Source: Lachnospiraceae bacterium
GTDB lineage: Bacteria; Bacillota; Clostridia; Lachnospirales; Lachnospiraceae
NCBI GenBank assembly: GCA_014804695.1
Contig: JAAUZJ010000030.1
Location: 62,001 to 126,000, forward strand
DNA length: 64,000 bases
Direction: 5' to 3'
Shown: positions 26,097 through 34,633 of the stretch, in pieces
Position numbering within the stretch: position 1 is the stretch's first letter
Layout: every line of letters starts with the position of its first letter
Program-made: the position numbers and the translations under genes
The notes under the pieces: model-generated
Told to the model about the DNA's origin: nothing
The model's database searches: none
Seen by the model: only the letters and a program-made list of their open reading frames with translations

Positions 26097-26128
26097 TGGT
26101 ATAAATATCATGGAAGGAGCATGGATAT

Positions 26129-28093
26129 ATGAAAATTACGTTAAAAGACGGTTCTGTTAAGGAATATGCGCAGCCGATGAGCATTTATGATATTGCGGCC
26201 GATATATCGGAAGGGCTTGCAAGGGTGGCATGTGCAGGCGAGATTGACGGTAAGGTCGAGGATTTAAGAACTGTTATAGATAAGGATTGTGAGCTTAATA
26301 TAGTGACGGCTAGTGACGAGGCAGGGCTGCGCGTGATCAGGCATACTGCTTCACATGTGCTGGCGGAAGCGGTTAAACGGTTATTCCCAGACGCTAAAGT
26401 GACAATTGGACCGGCAATAGACGAGGGCTTTTATTATGATTTCGACGCAGAGCCTTTCTCAAGGGAAGATTTGGACAACCTTGAGTCTGAGATGAAGAAG
26501 ATCATCAAGGAAGGTCATAAGATAGAGCGTTTTACAATGCCCAGGGAAGAAGCTATCCGTTTTATGGAGGAAAAGGGAGAGCCATATAAGGTTGAGCTGA
26601 TTAAGGATTTGCCGGAAGATGCGGAGATCTCCTTCTATGATCAGGGTGGATTTGTGGACTTGTGCGCGGGACCTCATCTTATGAGCACTAAGTCAATTAA
26701 GGCGTATAAGCTGATTTCTTCGTCTATGGCATATTGGAGAGGCGATTCAAATAAGGCGCAGCTTCAGAGAATATACGGTACTGCTTTCCAGAAAAAGGAA
26801 GAGCTTGCAGCATATCTGGAGCATTTAGAGGACATAAAGAAACGCGACCACAATAAACTCGGACGTGAGATGGAACTTTTTACAACAGTAGATGTGATTG
26901 GACAGGGACTTCCGCTGCTGCTTCCTAAGGGAGCCAGAATGGTTATCAAGATGCAGCGTTGGATAGAGGATTTAGAGGATAAAGAGTGGGGATATGTCCG
27001 CACTAAGACGCCTTTAATGGCAAAGAGCGATCTGTATAAGATTTCCGGACACTGGGATCATTATACTGACGGTATGTTTGTACTTGGGGATGAAGAAAAG
27101 GATAAAGAAGTGCTTGCGCTTCGTCCTATGACCTGTCCTTTCCAGTATTATTGTTATAAAAATACGCAGCATTCATACCGCGATCTGCCAATTCGTTATG
27201 GTGAGACATCCACTTTATTTAGGAATGAGGATTCCGGAGAAATGCATGGACTTACCAGAGTACGTCAGTTTACGATTTCGGAGGGGCATTTAATTGTAAG
27301 GCCTGATCAGATGGTGGAAGAATTTAAGGGCTGTATGGCGCTTGCTAAATACTGTCTGACTACTCTTGGAGTTGAGGAGGATGTTACTTATCATCTTTCC
27401 AAATGGGATCCGAATAACCGTGAAAAATATATCGGTGAACCGGAAGTGTGGGAAGAGACGGAGCAGCATATCAGAGAAATCCTGACTGAGCTTAAAATTC
27501 CGTTTGTAGAAGATGTCGGTGAGGCTGCCTTTTACGGACCGAAGGTAGATATCAATGCCAAGAATGTATACGGCAAAGAAGATACCATGATCACTATCCA
27601 GTGGGATGCGCTTTTGGCTGAACAGTTCGATATGTATTATATAGACCAGAACGGAGATAAGATTCGTCCTTATATTATCCATAGAACTTCTATGGGTTGT
27701 TATGAAAGAACGTTGGCATGGCTGATTGAGAAGTATGCCGGAAAGTTCCCGACATGGCTGTGTGCTGAACAGGTACGTGTTCTTCCTATTTCAGAGAAGT
27801 ATGAGGAGTATGCCGAGAAGGTAAGAAAAGAGCTTGCCAAAAATGATGTGGATGTTACGGTAGACGCTCGTTCCGAAAAGATTGGCTTTAAGATCCGTGA
27901 AGCCAGACTTGCCAAAGTGCCTTATATGCTGGTTGTAGGGCAACAGGAGGAAGAGGATGGTACTGTTTCGGTAAGAAGCCGTTTTGCAGGCGATGAGGGA
28001 GTTAAGCCTCTTGGTGATTTCATAGATCAGATTTGTAAGGAAATCAGAACTAAGGAAATCCGTAAGGAAGAAGTAAAAGAAGAAGGCAAGTAA
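26129..28093 (+). CDS. thrS: Threonyl-tRNA synthetase
   Basis: 654 residues, full length. Domains in order: TGS (about 1-62, MKITLKDGSVKEYAQPMSIY), the editing domain with the HxxxH of RHTASHVLAEA and the later CAGPHLMSTK, the class II catalytic core (motif 2 GETSTLFRNEDSGEMHGLTR; motif 3 region YIIHRTSMGCYERTLAWLIE) and the anticodon-binding domain (LCAEQVRVLPISEKYEEYAE to the end). GGAAGGAG lies 8 bp before the ATG. No T-box leader is seen: only 32 bp separate it from the C_GCAxxG_C_C gene, unlike the T-box-controlled thrS genes of many Firmicutes. Confidence 0.97.
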   Translation: MKITLKDGSVKEYAQPMSIYDIAADISEGLARVACAGEIDGKVEDLRTVIDKDCELNIVTASDEAGLRVIRHTASHVLAEAVKRLFPDAKVTIGPAIDEGFYYDFDAEPFSREDLDNLESEMKKIIKEGHKIERFTMPREEAIRFMEEKGEPYKVELIKDLPEDAEISFYDQGGFVDLCAGPHLMSTKSIKAYKLISSSMAYWRGDSNKAQLQRIYGTAFQKKEELAAYLEHLEDIKKRDHNKLGREMELFTTVDVIGQGLPLLLPKGARMVIKMQRWIEDLEDKEWGYVRTKTPLMAKSDLYKISGHWDHYTDGMFVLGDEEKDKEVLALRPMTCPFQYYCYKNTQHSYRDLPIRYGETSTLFRNEDSGEMHGLTRVRQFTISEGHLIVRPDQMVEEFKGCMALAKYCLTTLGVEEDVTYHLSKWDPNNREKYIGEPEVWEETEQHIREILTELKIPFVEDVGEAAFYGPKVDINAKNVYGKEDTMITIQWDALLAEQFDMYYIDQNGDKIRPYIIHRTSMGCYERTLAWLIEKYAGKFPTWLCAEQVRVLPISEKYEEYAEKVRKELAKNDVDVTVDARSEKIGFKIREARLAKVPYMLVVGQQEEEDGTVSVRSRFAGDEGVKPLGDFIDQICKEIRTKEIRKEEVKEEGK

Positions 28094-28116
28094 AACGTCG
28101 CAAGATAAGGTATATT

Positions 28117-29805
28117 ATGGAAAAAGATATGAAAATACGTAGAATATCCTGCAAAGAGTTAATCGGATGCTTATTTATCTTAGTCAGTCTGATAATGCTT
28201 GGGAACAGTATCCGGTTATGCTTTAGCAGTGATATCTGGTATGATGAGTTATTCACCATGGGGATGGTTGAACATTCCTATGGTGAATTAATTGGTTTTA
28301 CGGCAAGGGATGTGCATCCGCCGCTGTATTACTGTATAGGAAAATGTGTTTTGGATTTATGTAAACTAATATTGTCTTCGGCAGACAGTGTCATGATCAT
28401 TAAGATTGTATCTGTCATGCCTTATTTTTTGCTGTTTATTTATGCGGTTACATTTTTGAGGAAAAGATTCGGGCTCTTTGTGTCCGGGGTATTTCTGTTT
28501 TGTATTCTGGCAATGCCTCAGATGAGTGCATATACGGTGGAGATGCGTATGTATGGCTGGGCGCTGTTTTTTGTGACCGCAGCGTTTTTTCATGCGTATG
28601 AGATTATGTGTGCCGGGGAAAAAGGTATAGCGGGGAAATATTATATGCAGAATTATGTCGCAATATTATTATATGGTCTGGCGGCGGCATATACCCAGTA
28701 CTTTGCCTGTGTAGCAGTGGTTATGATTTATTTATGCCTTTTGGTATGGATTGTTTTATGTTGTAGGAAAATCCGTCATGGAAAAAGTGGTTATGTTAAA
28801 ACTCATGACAAAGCGGATTTTAAGGCTTTAAAGGGCTGGATATGCTGCGTAGCGCTTTCGATAATAGGCTACCTGCCCTGGCTGTTCGTACTGATATCGC
28901 AGATTACCACAATACGAGATAATTATTGGATTCTTCCGCTTACATGGCGAAGTATAGGTGGCTGCGTGAAATTTCTTATGAAGCCTGCTTTTCAGAATGA
29001 GATGCTTAATGTTGTGATGGCGGTTGCTTTGTTCGGGATTTATGTGGGATTGACAGCAGCATATGGATATTCTGAGTGGGAGAAACATGCTAGTTTTGCG
29101 ACTTTTTTCTATACAATATCAGGCTGTCTGGTCTTATGTGGTTTGGTATTGTTCGGTTTTATTGCATCTATTATTATACGGCCGATTTTTGTATATAGAT
29201 ATATGCTGCCGGCTGTAGGTTGCTTTTGGCTGTGCTTTGCGCTGTGTCTGGATAATTTGTACGGGCACATGGGTAGTATCGGTTTGGGTAGTAATAAACC
29301 TAAAAGCAACAGCTTAAGTAACATAAATTTAAAAAACAATATACGCATATTATGTTCTTTTATAATTGCGACGTTTGTCTTAATTATAGGAATCCGAGAT
29401 TACCGTGCATTTATGGGAGAGGAAGAGTACAGGGCGGTGTTAATGAAAGGGACCGCGCAGGCAATTTCTGACATTGATAAGGATGACATTATCCTGTATA
29501 ATTTTGACCAGTTACAGGCCGTATGCGGTTATTACATGAATCAGGAGAGTTATTTGTGGAATGGGGAGCCGGAGCAGTTGATCGTAGATATGTTTGGCAA
29601 TAAAGGAAGTATACAGGATGTCTCAGATATTAAGGAATGGCTTGATAATGGGAGAACAGTTTGGTTTTTTGGAAGTTTTAACAGCAGGGAAGATATTCGG
29701 GAGGAGTGGGAAAACGACGGGATCTTTACCGATGAAACAGGCAGTTATATGTTGGAGCGGTACTGGTTTAATATTTATAAATTGAAATTAAATTCTGAGT
29801 ATTGA
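28117..29805 (+). CDS. Polytopic membrane protein, GT-C glycosyltransferase-like
   Basis: 562 residues with about ten to twelve membrane helices and a soluble C-terminal region of about 120 residues. The first outer loop has SSDIWYDELFTMGMVEHSYG followed by RDVHPPLYYCIG. The acidic pair followed by HPPLYY is typical of GT-C enzymes of the PMT/ArnT/GT39 type, which use polyprenyl-phosphate sugars at the outer membrane face. Acceptor and sugar are unknown. It lies 23 bp behind thrS, so it may be read through from that operon. Confidence 0.75.
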   Translation: MEKDMKIRRISCKELIGCLFILVSLIMLGNSIRLCFSSDIWYDELFTMGMVEHSYGELIGFTARDVHPPLYYCIGKCVLDLCKLILSSADSVMIIKIVSVMPYFLLFIYAVTFLRKRFGLFVSGVFLFCILAMPQMSAYTVEMRMYGWALFFVTAAFFHAYEIMCAGEKGIAGKYYMQNYVAILLYGLAAAYTQYFACVAVVMIYLCLLVWIVLCCRKIRHGKSGYVKTHDKADFKALKGWICCVALSIIGYLPWLFVLISQITTIRDNYWILPLTWRSIGGCVKFLMKPAFQNEMLNVVMAVALFGIYVGLTAAYGYSEWEKHASFATFFYTISGCLVLCGLVLFGFIASIIIRPIFVYRYMLPAVGCFWLCFALCLDNLYGHMGSIGLGSNKPKSNSLSNINLKNNIRILCSFIIATFVLIIGIRDYRAFMGEEEYRAVLMKGTAQAISDIDKDDIILYNFDQLQAVCGYYMNQESYLWNGEPEQLIVDMFGNKGSIQDVSDIKEWLDNGRTVWFFGSFNSREDIREEWENDGIFTDETGSYMLERYWFNIYKLKLNSEY

Positions 29806-29894
29806 AAATAAACAGCATATTTTAAATTAATAAGGCAATAATAACCTTGACGGCGTATTAGGGCGTTAAAAATAGTATATTTCAGGAGGTTATT

Positions 29895-30209
29895 ATGGCG
29901 GAATTAAAATGTGGTGTTGAAAATTGTTGTTATAATCAGGAGTGCTGCTGCTGTAAAGGTGATATTATGGTAGGCGGAAAACATGCAGATGTCAGCAAGG
30001 ATACCTGTTGTGAGAGCTTTTCACAAAAAAGTTCCGATTCCTATACCAGTTCACTGAATCATCCGAGTGTGACAATCAGTATTGATTGTGAAGCAACAAA
30101 TTGTATGCATAACAGTAATTATAAATGTTATGCTGAGCACGTAGATATAAGAGGCCGTGGAGCGTCAAATTGTATAGAAACAGAATGTGCGACTTTCAAG
30201 GAGGCTTAA
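29895..30209 (+). CDS. DUF1540 protein with two Cys-rich repeats
   Basis: 104 residues with 14 or so Cys. Two DUF1540 units are visible: LKCGVENCCYNQECCCCKGD near 4-23 and SIDCEATNCMHNSNYKCYAE near 62-81. Each ends in a separate Cys (DTCCESF and TECATF). The Cys patterns suggest metal binding. The family is common in spore-forming Firmicutes, function unknown. CAGGAGG lies 7 bp before the ATG. Confidence 0.9.
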   Translation: MAELKCGVENCCYNQECCCCKGDIMVGGKHADVSKDTCCESFSQKSSDSYTSSLNHPSVTISIDCEATNCMHNSNYKCYAEHVDIRGRGASNCIETECATFKEA

Positions 30210-30224
30210 ATCCGCTTTAGGAGA

Positions 30225-30294
30225 GGGTGAAAAATCAAAGATTTTTCACCCGCAAGTTTGGTGCTAAAGCGCTTTCAGCGCTGCCCAAACTCGC
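30225..30294 (+). terminator. Pair of hairpins behind the DUF1540 gene
   Basis: The first is a perfect 12-bp stem (GGGTGAAAAATC, loop AAA, GATTTTTCACCC). The second pairs GCAAGTTTGG with CCAAACTCGC (one mismatch) and holds an inner AGCGC/GCGCT stem. There is no long T-run, so this is either a terminator or a small intergenic repeat. Confidence 0.55.
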
Positions 30295-30322
30295 AGGTTG
30301 AGAAAGAATGGGGTATTGGTCT

Positions 30323-31063
30323 ATGAAAAAAAGAAATAAAAAAAATAGAAAAATTACGCCTTGGCTTCTTGTATCAGTTTCGATTTTATTGAATGGCTGC
30401 AACTCGGCTCCTTGGGCTGAAGAGACAATGCAGGCTGGGGACTTGGTCGAGAATAATGTGGATAAAAATACAGCGCCTGCAATTAAATTGAACGAAGATA
30501 TAACGCATATTTGGAATATGTATGAATATACAGATATTTCTGATAAAGATACATCTGATGATGACGATAGGACAGAACTCACAACTGAGTTATTAGAGGA
30601 GAAAAATCTGGACACCTCAGTAGTAACAAATCCTATAGAAACCAAAGGATGTACCTTTGTTCCACCGGAGGGGTTTGAAGAAGTGCCGGATATGGAAGGT
30701 ATGTATGTGAATAAACATTACCCCATAGATGTATCTACGGTTTATTATACGGAAAAAGAAATGGACATATCATTACAGCTGATGACAGAAGATACTTTTA
30801 CAGACCACATGAAGGATGAATTAGAACGGATGTACGATTCGGAAGTGGAGATAAATGTTGATACTTTTGAGAAAATAACAATAGACGATTTACCGGCATT
30901 TAAGATCCTTTGCAGTTATTCATACGAAGATGTGAAGATCACACAGCTTGAGTACATAATAAATGCGGACAAAAGTTACATTATTATATATTCCCAGACA
31001 GATGATTACGACAAAATGGAAGAGTTTAAGGCAAGTGCGGAAACAATTCAGATTAAAAAATAA
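30323..31063 (+). CDS. Predicted lipoprotein
   Basis: 246 residues from ATG 30323 (an earlier frame start at 30308 lacks a site). Basic N-terminus, hydrophobic core, and lipobox ILLNGC with Cys26. An acidic linker follows (SDKDTSDDDDRTELTTELLE). The C-terminal ~150 residues look like a small folded alpha/beta domain (FVPPEGFEEVPDMEGMYVNK, AFKILCSYSYEDVKITQLEY), resembling short sensor lipoproteins of Clostridia. Function unknown. The strong infC promoter starts 10 bp after its stop. Confidence 0.78.
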   Translation: MKKRNKKNRKITPWLLVSVSILLNGCNSAPWAEETMQAGDLVENNVDKNTAPAIKLNEDITHIWNMYEYTDISDKDTSDDDDRTELTTELLEEKNLDTSVVTNPIETKGCTFVPPEGFEEVPDMEGMYVNKHYPIDVSTVYYTEKEMDISLQLMTEDTFTDHMKDELERMYDSEVEINVDTFEKITIDDLPAFKILCSYSYEDVKITQLEYIINADKSYIIIYSQTDDYDKMEEFKASAETIQIKK

Positions 31064-31072
31064 AAATATTGA

Positions 31073-31101
31073 TTGACATAGCATTAAACATGTGTTAAAG
31101 T
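31073..31101 (+). promoter_or_regulatory. Promoter of the infC-rpmI-rplT operon
   Basis: TTGACA at 31073-31078, a 17-bp spacer, and TAAAGT at 31096-31101. The start site would fall near 31108. Confidence 0.85.
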
Positions 31102-31107
31102 TATTAA

Positions 31108-31247
31108 GCGTGTTAAATACGTGACAACAAAGCAGAGTATCCACTCTCACCCTGCAACAATCGGGTTCGCAGGTGTTCATAGCTAAACAAGTCAGTTTTT
31201 TGTATATGTGCTTTGAATTTAGTGGATAGTTATGCTATCCATTTTTT
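31108..31247 (+). promoter_or_regulatory. Leader of the infC operon with attenuator (L20-leader-like)
   Basis: About 200 nt of untranslated leader precede infC. It contains the conserved-looking stretch GAGTATCCACTCTCACC and ends in an intrinsic terminator: GTGGATAG (31222-31229) with CTATCCAT (31235-31242) and a T-run. Firmicute infC-rpmI-rplT operons are known to be controlled by L20 binding such a leader, with a premature terminator. The assignment to that RNA family is from memory of the pattern, not a covariance search. Confidence 0.72.
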
Positions 31248-31307
31248 GTTGTGTAAGAAAGGGCTCGTACATTTGCGGGAAGCTTTTATTTTGAGGAGGG
31301 AAAAGCT

Positions 31308-31814
31308 ATTAGCGAATTATTTATTAACGAACAGATTAGAGACAAAGAAGTCAGAGTCATTGGGGAAGACGGGGAACAGCTTGGGATCATGTCTTCTAAG
31401 GAGGCGCTTAAGCTTGCGGAGGAGGCAGGCGTAGATTTAGTAAAAATTGCTCCTACGGCTAAGCCGCCGGTCTGCAAGATCGTAGATTACGGTAAGTTTA
31501 AGTATGAGCAGACAAGGAAAGAAAAGGAAGCAAAGAAGAAGCAGAGAACCATAGAGATCAAGGAAATTCGTTTGTCTCCGAATATTGATACTAACGATCT
31601 GAATACTAAGGTCAATGCTGCAAGAAAATTTATTACAAAAGGCGACAGAGTCAAGGTAACGCTTCGTTTCAGGGGACGTGAGATGACTCATATGAATAAT
31701 AGCAAACATATTTTAGATGACTTTGCACAGGCTCTTTCAGATATTGCAGTTGTTGAAAAAGCACCTAAGGTTGAAGGACGGAGCATGACAATGTTTTTAG
31801 CTGAGAAGCGTTAA
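31308..31814 (+). CDS. infC: Translation initiation factor IF-3, with an ATT start codon
   Basis: 168 residues. Blocks 50S joining until the initiator tRNA is correctly placed on the 30S subunit. The frame upstream of the first ATG (31389) encodes the conserved IF-3 N-terminus (ISELFINEQIRDKEVRVIGE), and this begins with ATT at 31308, seven bases after GAGGAGGG. Non-canonical ATT/ATC starts are the known device by which infC represses its own translation. The N-domain, the lysine-rich linker (YEQTRKEKEAKKKQRT) and the C-domain (VKVTLRFRGREMTHM) are all present. An ATG-only start would lose the first 27 residues. Confidence 0.95.
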   Translation: MSELFINEQIRDKEVRVIGEDGEQLGIMSSKEALKLAEEAGVDLVKIAPTAKPPVCKIVDYGKFKYEQTRKEKEAKKKQRTIEIKEIRLSPNIDTNDLNTKVNAARKFITKGDRVKVTLRFRGREMTHMNNSKHILDDFAQALSDIAVVEKAPKVEGRSMTMFLAEKR

Positions 31815-31889
31815 GCTTATTCAGTTTAAAATAAATGATATCCATATGATATCTTATTAATTTAATATAAATATAGGAGGAATTCTGAA

Positions 31890-32087
31890 ATGCCAAAAAT
31901 GAAGACAAGCAGGGCTGCTGCAAAACGCTTTAAAGTAACAGGTACAGGTAAATTAAAAAGAAATAAAGCTTATAAACGCCATATCTTAACTAAGAAAACA
32001 ACAAAGTTGAAGAGAAATCTTAGGAAGCCTGCTATGACAGACAAGACAAATGTTAAGAATATGAAGAAAATTTTGCCTTACATGTAA
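31890..32087 (+). CDS. rpmI: 50S ribosomal protein L35
   Basis: 65 residues with the family sequence [20 protein letters not shown] and [17 protein letters not shown]. Very basic. GGAGGAATT lies upstream of the ATG. Middle gene of the infC-rpmI-rplT operon. Confidence 0.97.
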   Translation: MPKMKTSRAAAKRFKVTGTGKLKRNKAYKRHILTKKTTKLKRNLRKPAMTDKTNVKNMKKILPYM

Positions 32088-32133
32088 GATTTAATATTTT
32101 ACATGTATCAGAAGTAGAAGGAGGAGAAAAGAC

Positions 32134-32490
32134 ATGGCAAGAATTAAGGGCGGTTTGAACGCTAAGAAAAAACATAACAGAGTATTAAAACTTGCAAAAG
32201 GATATAGAGGTGCAAGGTCAAAACAATACAGAGTAGCAAAACAGTCTGTAATGAGAGCATTAACATCATCATATGCCGGAAGAAAAGAGAGAAAACGTCA
32301 GTTCAGACAGTTGTGGATTGCACGTATCAATGCTGCTGCAAGAATGAACGGTTTATCATACAGCAAATTCATGTATGGTCTTAAGAAAGCAAATGTTGAT
32401 ATGAATAGAAAGATGTTAGCTGAAATGGCAGTTAATGATGCAGAAGGTTTTAAGACCTTAACAGAGCTTGCAAAAGCAAATCTTGATTAA
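32134..32490 (+). CDS. rplT: 50S ribosomal protein L20
   Basis: 118 residues, full length: [40 protein letters not shown], and the C-terminal [20 protein letters not shown]. It binds 23S rRNA early in assembly and in Firmicutes feeds back on the operon leader. GGAGGAG precedes the ATG and a terminator follows. Confidence 0.97.
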   Translation: MARIKGGLNAKKKHNRVLKLAKGYRGARSKQYRVAKQSVMRALTSSYAGRKERKRQFRQLWIARINAAARMNGLSYSKFMYGLKKANVDMNRKMLAEMAVNDAEGFKTLTELAKANLD

Positions 32491-32511
32491 TATTTACTTT
32501 TTAATACAAAT

Positions 32512-32540
32512 GGAGGATAGCGTATTGCTGTTCTCCTTTT
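32512..32540 (+). terminator. Terminator of the infC operon
   Basis: GGAGGATAGC pairs with GCTGTTCTCC (two G-U pairs, 5-nt loop), followed by TTTT. Confidence 0.75.
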
Positions 32541-32574
32541 ATGTTTAATTGTTCATAATTAAGGAGGAAAATAT

Positions 32575-34020
32575 ATGGGAGTATTAGCAGGGCTGGAACC
32601 GGTATCGGTGTTTCATTATTTTGAGGAAATCTGTAATATACCGCATGGTTCGGGAAATGAAGAGCAGATAAGTAATTATATAAAAGAATTTGCGGGTAAA
32701 AGAGGGCTGAGTTGTATACAGGATGAATGGAATAATATAATTATAGTAAAAGAAGCCACAGAGGGGTATGAAGAACAGGAAACCATGATTATGCAAGGGC
32801 ATATGGACATGGTGGCAGTTAAGGAAGCGGAAAGCAGCATTGATATGGCAAAAGATGCACTGCGTCTTGAGGTAAACGGAGATTATATAAGCGCAAAGGA
32901 AACCAGTCTTGGGGGAGATGACGGAATTGCCGTAGCTTATGCCTTGGCGCTGTTAGATTCGGATGACATTGCACATCCACGTTTGGAAGTAGTTCTTACC
33001 GTAGGAGAAGAAGTTGGAATGGATGGAGCGAGGGAAATGGATCTGTCCATGCTAAAAGGCAGAAGGATGTTAAATCTGGATAATGAAGAGGAAGGCGTAC
33101 TGTTAACCAGCTGTGCCGGAGGGGCCGGAGCGGATTGCAGACTTCCGGTTAACTTGGAAAAACGTCGCGGAGCTTTGCTCAATATACAGGTGAAGGGCTT
33201 GCAGGGCGGACATTCAGGCGCTGAGATTCACAAGGAGGGGGGGAATGCCAACTGTCTTATGGGGCGGGTGTTAGATGCTTTGATCCAGGAAACATCGGCA
33301 TCGCTTGTGAGTTTGGAAGGTGGTCTTGCGGATAATGCCATACCAATACTGAGCAAAGCCTTAATTGTTGCAGATGAAGGCGAATGGAAGACTTGTCTTA
33401 GTATAGTAAATAAAATAGAGAAAGAGATACAAAACGAGCTTGCAATAAAAGATAAAAACGTCGCAATTTCTATAAAAAGCCAAGAAAGTGCCGAGGTAGA
33501 GTGCTTACAGTTAGAGAGTATGAAAAAAGCGGTGCAGTATATCCTGGCTATGCCAAACGGAATACAGGCAATGAGCGCAGATGTAAAGGGGCTGGTGGAA
33601 ACCTCGCTCAATCTGGGAATCATGAAACTTGATAAGGATACACTTATTTTGCAATATGCCATAAGAAGTTCATTAGACAGTGCGAAGGAGGCTCTTATCA
33701 GGAAAGTTAAATGCATATCAGCTCTTGCCGGAGCAGAGGTAGAGATCAAGGGGGATTATCCGGGCTGGGCATATAGAAAGGATTCGCCGCTTAGGGATAA
33801 AATGATTAGGATCTATGAAGAAATGTATGGTAAAAAGCCGAAGGTGGAGGCCATCCATGCAGGACTTGAGTGTGGCTTGTTTTCAGGGAAAATCCCGGAT
33901 CTGGACTGTATTTCGTATGGGCCGGATATGAAAAATATCCATACAACAGGGGAAGTATTAAGTATTTCATCTGTTAAAAGGGTATGGGAGTATCTTTTGG
34001 AAATTCTTAAACAGAAATAA
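32575..34020 (+). CDS. pepD: Aminoacyl-histidine dipeptidase (M20C family)
   Basis: 481 residues, typical length. Cytoplasmic metallopeptidase that splits Xaa-His and other dipeptides. Zinc-binding and catalytic motifs are seen in order: MQGHMDMV (first His, Asp), LGGDDGIAVAYALAL (bridging Asp), VGEEVGMDGAREMD (general base Glu-Glu), LNLDNEEEG, GLQGGHSGAEIHKEGGNAN and HAGLECGLFSGKIPD. AAGGAGG lies 8 bp before the ATG. It sits behind the L20 terminator and is probably transcribed on its own. Confidence 0.94.
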   Translation: MGVLAGLEPVSVFHYFEEICNIPHGSGNEEQISNYIKEFAGKRGLSCIQDEWNNIIIVKEATEGYEEQETMIMQGHMDMVAVKEAESSIDMAKDALRLEVNGDYISAKETSLGGDDGIAVAYALALLDSDDIAHPRLEVVLTVGEEVGMDGAREMDLSMLKGRRMLNLDNEEEGVLLTSCAGGAGADCRLPVNLEKRRGALLNIQVKGLQGGHSGAEIHKEGGNANCLMGRVLDALIQETSASLVSLEGGLADNAIPILSKALIVADEGEWKTCLSIVNKIEKEIQNELAIKDKNVAISIKSQESAEVECLQLESMKKAVQYILAMPNGIQAMSADVKGLVETSLNLGIMKLDKDTLILQYAIRSSLDSAKEALIRKVKCISALAGAEVEIKGDYPGWAYRKDSPLRDKMIRIYEEMYGKKPKVEAIHAGLECGLFSGKIPDLDCISYGPDMKNIHTTGEVLSISSVKRVWEYLLEILKQK

Positions 34021-34111
34021 GCAGCAGAGGACAGAAATTTTAAGCAATTTCCCAAATGTTACGCGGACGTGGAAGTAAAAAAAATAAAATGTATATAAAT
34101 TGTAGTAAATA

Positions 34112-34140
34112 TTGACACTTTTTCCATAAAATTGTAGACT
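34112..34140 (+). promoter_or_regulatory. Promoter of the thioesterase/GGDEF-EAL pair
   Basis: TTGACA at 34112-34117, a 17-bp spacer, and TAGACT at 34135-34140, about 50 bp before the thioesterase start. Confidence 0.72.
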
Positions 34141-34189
34141 ATAGTTATCTTTGGGAATAGGGTGAAAATTGTAAGAATAGGGGATCATT

Positions 34190-34609
34190 ATGATGAATTC
34201 CTACGAACATCAGGCGCAATATTATGAAACCGACCAGATGGGAATCATCCATCATTCAAACTATATCAGATGGATGGAATCATCCAGAATATGGTATATG
34301 AGCCAGATAGGCGTTGATTATAGGACAATGGAAGAAACTGGGATTATCAGCCCGGTACTGGAGGTTTCATGTCAGTACAAATCTATGGTACGTTTTGGGG
34401 ATACGGTACTTATAGAGCCTGAGATTGAAAAATATAACGGAGTTACATTGGAATTGTCATATCGGATCACGGATAAAGAAAGCGGGGAACTTAGGATGTT
34501 GGGGAACAGTAAGCACTGCTTTTTGGACAGCAGTGGAAAAATAGTTTCCTTAAAAAAATCTTATCCGGAATACGATAGGGCATTTAAGGCAAGGCTAAAA
34601 AGGGAATAA
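34190..34609 (+). CDS. Acyl-CoA thioesterase, 4HBT hotdog family (YbgC/FadM-like)
   Basis: 139 residues. The signature YYETDQMGIIHHSNYIRWME contains the catalytic Asp and the conserved His-Asn of 4-hydroxybenzoyl-CoA-type thioesterases. The beta strands (VLEVSCQYKSMVRFGDTVLI) and the final GNSKHCFLDSSGKIV complete a single hotdog fold. It hydrolyses an acyl-CoA thioester in the cytoplasm; the chain is unknown. The start is ATG 34190 or 34193, both after GGGGAT. The c-di-GMP gene follows directly, probably in one transcript. Confidence 0.9.
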   Translation: MMNSYEHQAQYYETDQMGIIHHSNYIRWMESSRIWYMSQIGVDYRTMEETGIISPVLEVSCQYKSMVRFGDTVLIEPEIEKYNGVTLELSYRITDKESGELRMLGNSKHCFLDSSGKIVSLKKSYPEYDRAFKARLKRE

Positions 34610-34633
34610 TTGTTGCCAAGGGGGTATGGTAGC

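Noticed and set aside
26097-26128. T-box riboswitch before thrS
   Set aside because: Only 32 bp separate thrS from the upstream gene, too short for a T-box, and no T-box sequence was seen further upstream.
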